Source: CANNDT01 sp945876205
GTDB taxonomy: Bacteria; Acidobacteriota; Vicinamibacteria; Vicinamibacterales; UBA2999
DNA length: 64,000 nt
Direction: 5' to 3'
Assembly: GCA_947503365.1 (NCBI GenBank)
Contig: CANNDT010000002.1
Location: forward strand, 1 to 64,000
Shown here piece by piece: positions 8,986-16,692 of the stretch (positions are counted from its first letter, which is position 1; each line of letters starts with the position of its first letter). The notes beneath the pieces were generated by a model, which was not told the DNA's origin, searched no databases, and saw only the letters and a list, made by a program, of their open reading frames with translations. A program made the position numbers and the translations under genes.

Positions 8986-10393
8986 GTCTCTCCTCGGCCG
9001 CCTCCTGGCGCGACTGCGACCCTCGGGCAACGGTACCGATAGCGCGGACGCGGTACGAAAACTCGAGCAGAAATTCTCGCAGCTCGACAAGAAGCTCGAT
9101 CTCCTCACCAAGCGCAATCAGGACGATCGACTGATCCTGCGGCGCGTGGCGGAGCTGCTCGAGCGTGGCGTGCCGGCCGCCGGCGATACCACCGAAGGCT
9201 CCGAGGCGCCGCCACCGCCGCCGATCCGTCCGTCTTCGCGTGAGGACTGGGTTGAGCTCACCGCCTGTCCGGTGTGCGGTGAGACGGCGTCCACGCTGAT
9301 CTCCGAATACAACCGGTTCCTGCTCGCGGACGACGTGCCTGACGAGTCGTCCAAGGTTTACAACTACTCGCTCTGTCACGGCTGCGGCATCGTCTACGCC
9401 GCGCGGCGTCCCGTGGGCCGGCGGTTCCGCGAGCTTCTGGCCGGCTTTCATGAAAACCTCGGACGCGTCGGCCGGCCGAGTGCGTGGCTGAATCCCGGCG
9501 CGTTGTCGGAAGGGGAGCGCCAGCACATCCGAAACCTCGCCAAGCCCGGCTCGCTGGTGTCGGAGCACACCGGCACGACGGATAAGGCGTGGATGCCCGG
9601 CGCGCTGAGCGATCGGCTCGCCACGGCTCCACACGTCGTGCTGTTGTCCTCGCTCCTGACGCTCGACAAGCCGCGGGTGCTCGAAGTGCGGTCGCGCAGC
9701 GGCGCCATCCTCGATGCCCTGCGACGGATGTGGGGCGCTTCGGTCTACGCGCTTGCGATCTTCGAGAGCCAGCAGGAAGTGGTGAGGGCACTCTACGGGA
9801 TTCCGGCGGACGCGCTCATCGACTTCGAGAATTTCCAGATTCCCTACGAAGGCGCCTTCGATCTCGTCGTCAGCAATCACATGCTGACGCATTCGGTGAG
9901 GCCGGGGCACTACCTCGATACGATCGCGGCGGCGCTCGCACCCGGCGGACACCTGTACCTCTACAACGAGATGGACGAAGCGGAGTTCCTCGGCGAGACG
10001 CGGTCGATGTTCAGCGTCTTCAACCCATTTCATCTGCAGATTTTCAGCCCGCTGTCGCTCACGCGCGCGCTCGCGGCGCGTGGCTTCGAAGTCATATTCC
10101 TCGGCCACAGCGACCGCATCCACATGATCTGTCTGGCCCGGAAGGCGGCGCCGGCGCAGTCGACGATGCCGAAGGGCGAATTGAAGAAGCGCGCGCGTCA
10201 ATACACGGCGGCCCGTGACCTGTCGATCCTGGCGCTGCCCGAGCATCGGCGCTCCGCGTTCGCGGCCGAGTGGGATCAGGTCGTGGAGAGAGCCGTCCTT
10301 TCGGGGATGGCCACGGTTGACGCACGCGGCCGGATCCAGTTCAGCGGTGCACGGCGCAAGGCGAAAGACTCAGAGGAAGACACGCATGTCTGA
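8978..10393 (+). CDS. Zinc-ribbon methyltransferase-like protein with degenerate SAM motif
   Basis: A 471-residue protein starting at ATG 8978 within the previous gene's end (8-nt overlap). Residues about 25-60 are a predicted coiled coil (KLEQKFSQLDKKLDLL). A zinc-ribbon follows (CPVC ... CHGC), as in the N-terminus of sugar C-methyltransferases. A class I methyltransferase-like fold then contains PRVLEVRSRSGAIL where VLDxGxGxG is expected, so the SAM-binding glycine loop is degenerate. FDLVVSNHMLTHS and PGGHLYLYNE are retained. It may be a catalytically changed methyltransferase or a scaffold. A short coiled coil also begins the next protein, suggesting the two could pair. Confidence 0.75.
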   Translation: MPESLLGRLLARLRPSGNGTDSADAVRKLEQKFSQLDKKLDLLTKRNQDDRLILRRVAELLERGVPAAGDTTEGSEAPPPPPIRPSSREDWVELTACPVCGETASTLISEYNRFLLADDVPDESSKVYNYSLCHGCGIVYAARRPVGRRFRELLAGFHENLGRVGRPSAWLNPGALSEGERQHIRNLAKPGSLVSEHTGTTDKAWMPGALSDRLATAPHVVLLSSLLTLDKPRVLEVRSRSGAILDALRRMWGASVYALAIFESQQEVVRALYGIPADALIDFENFQIPYEGAFDLVVSNHMLTHSVRPGHYLDTIAAALAPGGHLYLYNEMDEAEFLGETRSMFSVFNPFHLQIFSPLSLTRALAARGFEVIFLGHSDRIHMICLARKAAPAQSTMPKGELKKRARQYTAARDLSILALPEHRRSAFAAEWDQVVERAVLSGMATVDARGRIQFSGARRKAKDSEEDTHV

Positions 10394-11579
10394 GGGCGGA
10401 TCCGCCCTCGCCCGGTTTCTGCGCCGGCTCGCCGGTGGCCGCGACCCGGCCATGGACGATGTGGCGCGCTCGATCCGCAAGCTGACGGAGGCGCAGCGCG
10501 ACCAGACGACCGCGCTCCAGTCACGGCTCAACGCGCTGGCGGACCTGGTCGGCCAGCGCTCGACGTCGAAGGATGCGACCGAGATCGTCCATTCGGTGCG
10601 CGCCCTTGCGGCGTCGATCGACGCGCCCGATTCAGACGCCAAGCTGTTCGAGGCGCTGGACGGCATCGCGAAAGGAACAGGCCCGATCATCGCCGGACCA
10701 TGGACCGGTGAAGTGGGCTTCGAGATCCTCTATTGGGTGCCATTTCTCGAGTGGTTCCGGACACGGTGGCGGGTACCGGCCGAGCGCTTTGTCATCGTCT
10801 CGCGTGGCGGCGTCGAGTCGTGGTACGGGATGTCGGGCGCCCGCTACGCCGACATTTTCTCGACGATGCCGCCGCAGACGTTTCGCGAGCGCACCGACCC
10901 GGATGCCCACAAGCAGCGCGAGGTGTCGCCGCTCGATCAGGAGATCGTCGACGGCGTGTCGCAGCGTCTCGGTCTCGATGGAGCGGCGCTGCTGCATCCG
11001 CGACTGATGTACCGGGCCTTTGCGCCGTTCTGGAAGGATGAAGCAGGGTTCGGACTGATCGAGCGATTCACCAGCCACCGCTCACTGGCGCCCGTGAACG
11101 ATCCCGTGGTCGCCTCGCTCCCGTCGGAGTACATCGCGGCGAGGTTCTATTTCAGCGATTGCTTCCGCGACACGCCGGCCAATCGCGCGCTGGCACGATC
11201 CGTCATCGGTCGGCTCTCTGAGCGTGTACCGGTGGTGCTGCTCAATCCCGGCCTGCGCGTTGACGACCACGCCGATTACGCGGCCGCGGCGTCGAATCGC
11301 GTGATTTCGATTGAGACCGGGCTCGCGCCTGAGCGGAACCTCGCCGTGCAAAGCGCCGCGCTCAGCCATGCGCGCGGTTTCGTCGGGACGTATGGGGGGT
11401 ATGCGTACCTGGCGCCGTTCTACGGTGTTCCGGCGGTGGGATTCTATTCAGATCGCGCGTTCAAGCTGCATCACCTGCACGTCGCGCAACGCGTCTTCGA
11501 ACGCCTCGGCTCCGCCACGGTGATGGCCATCGACACCGCCCACGTCGAGCTCGTGCACTTGGTCACTGACGCCGTCTGA
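10386..11579 (+). CDS. Putative glycosyltransferase of unrecognised family
   Basis: A 397-residue protein from ATG 10386 (8-nt overlap with the previous gene). The first ~80 residues are a predicted helical/coiled-coil region. The main domain starts with GPWTGEVGFEILYWVPFLEW, a segment I associate with uncharacterised O-antigen-cluster glycosyltransferases, and ends with FVGTYGGYAYLAPFYGVPAVG, typical of a GT-B donor site (Gly-rich loop before an acidic or aromatic strand). No membrane segment is present. It is the last gene of the 7516-11579 operon and is followed directly by REP palindromes. Function in glycan assembly is inferred from context only. Confidence 0.65.
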   Translation: MSEGGSALARFLRRLAGGRDPAMDDVARSIRKLTEAQRDQTTALQSRLNALADLVGQRSTSKDATEIVHSVRALAASIDAPDSDAKLFEALDGIAKGTGPIIAGPWTGEVGFEILYWVPFLEWFRTRWRVPAERFVIVSRGGVESWYGMSGARYADIFSTMPPQTFRERTDPDAHKQREVSPLDQEIVDGVSQRLGLDGAALLHPRLMYRAFAPFWKDEAGFGLIERFTSHRSLAPVNDPVVASLPSEYIAARFYFSDCFRDTPANRALARSVIGRLSERVPVVLLNPGLRVDDHADYAAAASNRVISIETGLAPERNLAVQSAALSHARGFVGTYGGYAYLAPFYGVPAVGFYSDRAFKLHHLHVAQRVFERLGSATVMAIDTAHVELVHLVTDAV

Positions 11580-11580
11580 G

Positions 11581-11820
11581 CGTCGCGTGCCCTGTCACGT
11601 CGCGTGCCCTTGTACGTCGCGTGCCCTAAAGGGCACGCGCTACAGGGGATTGGGCAACATCGGCCTGTAGAGCGCACCCTTCAGGGTGCGCGACACGTGA
11701 CGGGCAATTCATCGGTCACCCGTAGCGCGCGCCCTTTAGGGCACGCGACGTCGCCTGTAGCCCGCGCCCTTGAGGGTGCTCCGTCGCCTGTAGCGCGCGC
11801 CCTTTAGGGTGCGCGCCGCC
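11581..11820. repeat. REP palindrome cluster, left of the RAYT gene
   Basis: Five palindromes of one family: 11619-11638 (inverted), 11672-11691, 11727-11746, 11763-11780 and 11796-11815. The consensus is (C)TGTAG followed by GCGCACCCTTTAGGGTGCGC, with compensated variants such as GTGCCC/GGGCAC. Short half-copies GTCGCGTGCCC recur at 11583-11620. The head TGTAG and the stem are the form recognised by REP-associated tyrosine transposases. Part of the block (11692-11725, starting GACACGTGACGGGC) is nearly identical to 12460-12493 on the other side of the transposase. Confidence 0.9.
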
Positions 11821-11839
11821 GCACGTGCGAGACGACGGA

Positions 11840-12370
11840 ATGTCGATTGCCGCACCGTCGTGCATGGGCTCCCACGCTGCGCCCCGGCTTCTTTCCTTCG
11901 ATTACCGCGGATGCCGCGAATATTCGGTGACTTGCTGCACGTGTGAGCGTCATCCTTCGTTCACCGAAGCCGCCGTCGTAGACCGTGTGCGCAAGGAGTT
12001 GTTGCAGCACGCGAGCGTCCACGACTTTGACGTTTCTGCGTACTGCTTCATGCCAGACCATGTTCACCTGCTCCTGGAAGCGAACTCAGAGGACGCCGTT
12101 CTTGGGCGATTGATGCATGGATGGAAACAGCGGACCGGATACGCGCACTCGAAGGAGACCGGGAGACGGTTATGGCAGCAGGGTTACTACGACCACGTGT
12201 TGCGTGAAGACGAGGATCGTCGGCGGCTGATCGCGTACATGATCGCCAATCCCGTGCGTGCGGGCATCGGCGCGGATCCTCTCGACTATCCGTTCTGGGG
12301 ATCTGGCACGTGGGAACGAGAGCAGTTGCTGGAGGCGGTCCAAGGCTCGTCGCCCGGCACGTGTCCTTAA
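11840..12370 (+). CDS. REP-associated tyrosine transposase (RAYT, Y1/IS200-like)
   Basis: Single-strand Y1-type transposase domesticated to mobilise REP palindromes. It shows the HUH motif in FMPDHVHLLLE (His-x-His) and the later catalytic-tyrosine segment QQGYYDHVLRED, then IAYMIANPVRAGI, all typical of the TnpA_REP family. About 176 residues from ATG 11840; ATG 11864 and GTG 11825 are alternatives. It is flanked on both sides by inverted REP palindromes, the normal arrangement for such genes. The frame is intact, so the enzyme may be active. The same palindromes at 16.5-16.7 kb are probable products. Confidence 0.9.
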   Translation: MSIAAPSCMGSHAAPRLLSFDYRGCREYSVTCCTCERHPSFTEAAVVDRVRKELLQHASVHDFDVSAYCFMPDHVHLLLEANSEDAVLGRLMHGWKQRTGYAHSKETGRRLWQQGYYDHVLREDEDRRRLIAYMIANPVRAGIGADPLDYPFWGSGTWEREQLLEAVQGSSPGTCP

Positions 12371-12520
12371 CGTCGGCGTGCCCTCAATGTCGCGTGCCCT
12401 TATAAGTCGCGTGCCCTGAAGGGCACGCGCTACAGGTGATTGGCGCAACTCCGTCGCCCGACACGTGACGGGCAATTCATCGGTCATCTGTAGCGCGCAC
12501 CCTTCAGGGTGCGCAAAAGG
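12371..12520. repeat. REP palindrome cluster, right of the RAYT gene
   Basis: Palindromes at 12409-12428 (GCGTGCCCTGAAGGGCACGC, inverted, followed by GCTACAGG) and 12495-12514 (GCGCACCCTTCAGGGTGCGC, preceded by CTGTAGC). They are joined by the same ACACGTGACGGGCAATTCAT spacer found on the left side. Half-copies GTCGCGTGCCC lie at 12389-12416. The block matches 11590-11735 in order and spacing, so the transposase gene sits between two duplicated REP blocks. Confidence 0.88.
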
Positions 12521-12534
12521 CGGGTGCACGGCAT

Positions 12535-14184
12535 CTATGATTCGCGAAAGCCGTTGGTCAGGGGGTAGCGGCGGTCGCGTCCGAATCCCTTTCGCGTGAT
12601 CTTGACTCCCGGTGGCGCCTGCCGCCGCTTGTATTCGGCCGAATACAGTAACTGCTGCACACGCGCGACGGTCTCGCGCGCAAATCCGCGGGCGGCAATT
12701 TCACTGACGCTCAGTTCTTCCTCGACGAGGCCGGTGAGAATCGCGTCGAGCACGTCGTACGGCGGCAGCGAATCCTGATCGGTCTGGTTCGGCCGCAGTT
12801 CCGCGGTGGGTGCCTTGGTGATGGACGATTCCGGGATCACCCGGCCGCGCGGTCCGAGCGCCCCCGCAGGGACGTTCTCGTTGCGCCAGTGGGAGAGTGC
12901 GTAGACCTCGGTCTTGTAGACGTCCTTGAGCACGGAATAGCCGCCGCACATGTCTCCGTACAGCGTCGCGTATCCAACCGACATCTCTGACTTGTTGCCC
13001 GTCGTCACAAGCAGCTCGCCAAACTTGTTCGACAGCGCCATGAGCAGCACACCCCGGACACGTGCCTGGAGGTTCTCCTCCGTCGTGTCCCGAGCGCGTC
13101 CGGCAAACAGGGGGGCCAGCGTTTCTTCGAGCGAGACCACCGGCTGGTCGATAGCGATCGTATCGAGCCGGATGCCCAGCGCGGCTGCCGAATCCTGCGC
13201 GTCTCCCATACTGGAGTCGCTCGTGAACCGTGACGGCAGGCGAACGCCGTGGACGCGATCCGCGCCGAGCGCATCGACTGCGACGGCGGCCGTGAGCGCC
13301 GAGTCGATCCCGCCAGACAGCCCAAGGACGATCCTCGGAAACCGGTTCTTGCGAGCGTAATCGCGCAGCCCGAGGGTCATGGCGTTGTAGATCGACGCCA
13401 GCCGAGGCTCCTCGACCCAGCGAGTGTCGCCTTCGCAGCGGAAACTGCCCCCGTTGCGCTCCCAGCGCGTCATGACGAGTGCTTCTTCCCAGAACGGGAG
13501 GACGTGGGCGAGCGAGCCGTCGCTATTGGTGACAAACGAGCCGCCATCGAAGACGAGCTCGTCCTGGCCGCCAACCTGGTTCACGTATGCGAGGGAGAGG
13601 CGCGTTTCGGCGACGCGGCCGCGTATCAACTCGAGCCGCTGGTGAAATTTCTCGACCTCGAACGGCGACCCGTTTGGCACGAGCAGTAATTCGGCGCCGC
13701 GCTGCGCGAGATGCTCGGCACATCGCGAGAGCCAGACGTCCTCGCAGATTGGCAGGCCCAGGCGCACGCCGCGAAACGTGACCGGCTCGGGCAGGGGACC
13801 TGGCGAAAACACCCGCTTCTCGTCGAAGACACCGTAGTTCGGCAGCTCGTGCTTGAAGCGCAGGTCGCTCCGGCCGTCGGCGACGAGCGCCACCGCGTTG
13901 TGCAGGCGTCCGTCCTGCGCCCAGGGCAGCGTGACGATGAGCCCTGGCCCGCCGGAGGCGCTGTCACGTTCGAGCGCGTGCAGCGCGTCAGCGGCCGCCT
14001 GCACGAGTGCCGGACGCAGCACGAGATCCTCGGGCGGATATCCTACGAGCACGAGCTCGGAACAGACCACGAGATCGGCGCCGAGCGCGGCGGCCTTGTC
14101 GCGCGCCTGTCTCACGAGACGGGCGTTGCCGGCGACATCCCCCACGACCGGATTGAGCTGTGCGAGCGCGATGGACAGGGTCAC
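12535..14184 (-). CDS. nadE: Glutamine-dependent NAD+ synthetase
   Basis: Last step of NAD synthesis: amidation of deamido-NAD with glutamine as ammonia donor. The 549-residue protein starts at GTG 14184 (MTLSIALAQLNP). The N-terminal carbon-nitrogen hydrolase domain shows SELVLVGYPPEDL (Glu), FKHELPNYGVF (Lys) and PICEDVW (Cys). The synthetase domain has the PP-loop LGLSGGIDSAL, then GNKSEMSVGYATLYGD and a basic C-terminus. Lengths of this two-domain bacterial type are normal. It is an isolated housekeeping gene among glycan genes, with its stop 14 nt from the right REP block. Confidence 0.95.
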   Translation of the reverse strand: MTLSIALAQLNPVVGDVAGNARLVRQARDKAAALGADLVVCSELVLVGYPPEDLVLRPALVQAAADALHALERDSASGGPGLIVTLPWAQDGRLHNAVALVADGRSDLRFKHELPNYGVFDEKRVFSPGPLPEPVTFRGVRLGLPICEDVWLSRCAEHLAQRGAELLLVPNGSPFEVEKFHQRLELIRGRVAETRLSLAYVNQVGGQDELVFDGGSFVTNSDGSLAHVLPFWEEALVMTRWERNGGSFRCEGDTRWVEEPRLASIYNAMTLGLRDYARKNRFPRIVLGLSGGIDSALTAAVAVDALGADRVHGVRLPSRFTSDSSMGDAQDSAAALGIRLDTIAIDQPVVSLEETLAPLFAGRARDTTEENLQARVRGVLLMALSNKFGELLVTTGNKSEMSVGYATLYGDMCGGYSVLKDVYKTEVYALSHWRNENVPAGALGPRGRVIPESSITKAPTAELRPNQTDQDSLPPYDVLDAILTGLVEEELSVSEIAARGFARETVARVQQLLYSAEYKRRQAPPGVKITRKGFGRDRRYPLTNGFRES

Positions 14185-14255
14185 TGTCTGTATCTTCGTT
14201 CAAGAGGGGCGGAGAGCGGAAGCAACGGGGAGGTTATGATCGAGGCACCGACCCG

Positions 14256-16502
14256 ATGAAGTTTCTGATCGTCGCCAGGCAGAAGAAGAACGTCGACTCG
14301 TTCCGCGCCACGATCGCGCGGCTGCTCGAGCAGGGACACACCGTTCGCCTCGGTCTCCAGGACCGCGACGCCGGCCGCGACGCCCGCGTGGCCGAGGGGT
14401 TTGATTCGCCGCTCTTCTCGCTGGAGGGCGCGCCGACCACGCGAGGGGATGATTGGCGTACGCAGGCGCCGCTCGTTCGCAGGGTTCGTGATTGGCTCCA
14501 GTATCTCGGTCCGGAATATCGAGGTGCCCACAAGCTGCGGATGCGCGTCGTCGATCGCTTGCGCGCGGAGCTCGGCCTCGAGGACCAGGCGCTCGGCGAC
14601 GGACTCATCACGGGCCTTGCGGCGTCACAGGCCGAGCGCCTCGGAGACACGGTGGCGAGGATCGAGGACGCCATTCCCAGCGATCCTCTCCACGAAGAGT
14701 TCATCGCCCGCGACCGGCCCGACGTCGTGCTGGTGACGCCCGGCGTGCATTTCGGGTCGGGGCAGGCGGACTTCATCAAGAGCGCCCGTGCGATGGGCAT
14801 CCCGGTGTGGATGCTCATGTTCAGCTGGGACAACCTGAGCACCAAGGGCGCGCTTCATGTGGCGCCTGATCTGATGTTCGTCTGGAACGAGCGCCAGCGC
14901 GTCGAGGCACAAGCGCTCCACCGCTTTTCCCCCGAGCGAGTGGTCGTCGTCGGCGCACCGCGCTTCGATGAGTTCTTCGAGCTGAAGCCTGCGCTCTCAC
15001 GCGGCCGCTTCCTGGGACCGCTGCGGCTCGACGCCGATGCCCCGACGCTGTTGTATCTCTGCTCATCACGGTTCGTGGCGCGGAACGAGCTGGGCTTCGT
15101 TCGCCGGTGGATCGCCGCGATTCGTTCGTCCTCCGACCCTGCGCTCCGCCGTTCCAACATCATCGTCCGCCCTCACCCTGACATTCCGTTGCTGGAAGAC
15201 GACAACCCGGAAGTGGTTGTGTGGCCGGAGTTGCCTCGCGCCCAGGGCTGGGTGAGCAGACCCTTTTCCGACGATCGAGCGATCGTCCTGCGGACGACCT
15301 ACGCGACGCAGCAGGCGTTTTTCGAGTGCCTCCATCACTCCGCCGCGTGCGTCGGCCTGAACACCAGCGCCGAGCTCGAGGCGGGGATCGTCGGCAGACC
15401 GGTGTTGACCGTGTTGGCCGATGACGAAGCGATCACCGGCCAGGCGAACACGCTGCATTTTCATTACCTGCTCAAGGAGAATGGCGGCTTTGTCGAATCC
15501 GCCGAGAGCCTCGACGTCCACCTGCGGCAGTTAGAGGAAACGTTGGGACCTGTCGCCACGCGAGAGCCCTCCATTCATGCCTTCGTGCGCAAGTTCCTGC
15601 GTCCGCGCGGAGACCGACGTGTGTCGGATGTGCTGGCCGAAGAATTGGTAACGCAGGCTCGATCTGAAGAAGTGTCCGCGTCAGGACGACCCGCGGGTGT
15701 GGGCACTGTTTCGTCGTACGTAGTGTCCGGCTTTAGCCGGACCGGCACACTCAGAGAGTCGTCGTCGAAGATCCTCCGCGTCGGCTATCCCGGATCCTCG
15801 TTACGGGTCAGAGCGACACATGAAACACGGAAACGGAGAGGCGAAGGCGAGCTCGCGCTCGACGCCGACACCGTAGCGTGGCTCGATTCCCAGGTGCAGC
15901 CGAACGACGTGGTCTACGACATCGGCGCCGGGATTGGCGAGTATTCGCTGATTGCCGCGACGCATCGCAACGCACTGGCGTTCGCCTTCGAGCCTGGGTT
16001 CGCGACGTTCAAGCGGCTGTGCGAGAACATCCTGTTCAATGATTGCCGTCAGACCGTTGTGCCGCTGCCGCTGGCGGCCGGCGACCGCGCGGGGCTGCTG
16101 GAGCTCGAATACCCTGAGAACGCCGCTGGTGAGGATCGTCACCGGTTGAAGCCGGCGCAGTGGCGAAGGCGGCCGTACGACGCGGAATCGAACTACGTGC
16201 AGCCGGTGTGCGTCGATCGGCTTGACGAGATCATCACACGCCACGGACTTCCGCGGCCGATGCACATCCGGCTGAATGTGCCCCGATGGGCGGATTCCGT
16301 CGTGCGAGGCGCTGGGCAAACCCTCGCCGATCCTGCGTTGAAGTCGGTGCTGATCATCGCGCCGCGCCGGGAAATCCGTGCGGCGCTCGAGCAGGTCCTT
16401 ACGGCCTCGGGTCTGTCGCTCATTCCGCCGCCGCGGCGCACGGAGCAGTTTCAGCGGCTCCTGTTCGTCCGCGAACCGGCGGGCATGCGAACCCGCGCGT
16501 AA
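14256..16502 (+). CDS. GT-B-like transferase fused to an FkbM-type methyltransferase
   Basis: A 748-residue two-domain protein from ATG 14256. Residues 1-~465 are a paralogue of the protein at 7516-8985: FSWDNLSTKG, VVGAPRFDEFF, VRPHPD, LHHSAACVGLNTSAELEAG. Residues ~530-745 form a class I methyltransferase of FkbM type: VYDIGAGIGEYSLIAA, then FEPGFATFKRLCENI, and the IRLNVPRWAD segment. FkbM domains usually O-methylate sugars. Between them lies a linker (about residues 470-525) that is encoded in part by a palindrome at 15725-15742, which looks like a REP-type insertion kept in frame. It is flanked by nadE upstream (divergent) and REPs downstream. Confidence 0.8.
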   Translation: MKFLIVARQKKNVDSFRATIARLLEQGHTVRLGLQDRDAGRDARVAEGFDSPLFSLEGAPTTRGDDWRTQAPLVRRVRDWLQYLGPEYRGAHKLRMRVVDRLRAELGLEDQALGDGLITGLAASQAERLGDTVARIEDAIPSDPLHEEFIARDRPDVVLVTPGVHFGSGQADFIKSARAMGIPVWMLMFSWDNLSTKGALHVAPDLMFVWNERQRVEAQALHRFSPERVVVVGAPRFDEFFELKPALSRGRFLGPLRLDADAPTLLYLCSSRFVARNELGFVRRWIAAIRSSSDPALRRSNIIVRPHPDIPLLEDDNPEVVVWPELPRAQGWVSRPFSDDRAIVLRTTYATQQAFFECLHHSAACVGLNTSAELEAGIVGRPVLTVLADDEAITGQANTLHFHYLLKENGGFVESAESLDVHLRQLEETLGPVATREPSIHAFVRKFLRPRGDRRVSDVLAEELVTQARSEEVSASGRPAGVGTVSSYVVSGFSRTGTLRESSSKILRVGYPGSSLRVRATHETRKRRGEGELALDADTVAWLDSQVQPNDVVYDIGAGIGEYSLIAATHRNALAFAFEPGFATFKRLCENILFNDCRQTVVPLPLAAGDRAGLLELEYPENAAGEDRHRLKPAQWRRRPYDAESNYVQPVCVDRLDEIITRHGLPRPMHIRLNVPRWADSVVRGAGQTLADPALKSVLIIAPRREIRAALEQVLTASGLSLIPPPRRTEQFQRLLFVREPAGMRTRA
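15725..15742 (+). repeat. REP-like palindrome inside a coding region
   Basis: GTCCGGCTTTAGCCGGAC preceded by CGTAGT. It shares the GTAG head and TTTAG loop of the intergenic REPs nearby but has a different stem. It encodes part of the linker between the GT-B-like and FkbM domains. Confidence 0.65.
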
Positions 16503-16507
16503 CGATG

Positions 16508-16690
16508 GACCGCGTGGCCTGAAGGCCACGCGCTACAGGTGATTGGCTGGTCGTGATCGGTCGGCCGTGATCGGTCGGCTGTGATCCGTTGGCTGTGATC
16601 CCGTGGTTGTAGCGCGCACCCTTTAGGGTGCGCCGTGACCACAGGTGATTGGTTGGCTGTAGCGCGCACCCTTTAGGGTGCGCCGTGGCC
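16508..16690. repeat. REP palindrome cluster with short tandem repeats
   Basis: Palindromes at 16512-16531 (GCGTGGCCTGAAGGCCACGC, inverted), 16614-16633 and 16664-16683. The last two are both exactly GCGCACCCTTTAGGGTGCGC with a TGTAGC head. Between them, 16546-16605 holds four imperfect copies of a ~14-nt unit like GGCTGTGATCGGTC. The cluster fills the whole gap between two convergent genes and may serve as a bidirectional transcript end. Confidence 0.88.
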
Positions 16691-16692
16691 AA

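Noticed and set aside
7600..10246. Long minus-strand open frames opposite 7516-10393
   Set aside because: Low-complexity Arg/His-rich shadows; the plus-strand genes have family motifs and consistent 8-nt overlaps.
11581..12520. Possible CRISPR array
   Set aside because: Repeats are self-palindromic, vary in orientation, have no constant spacer length and flank a Y1 transposase; they are REPs.
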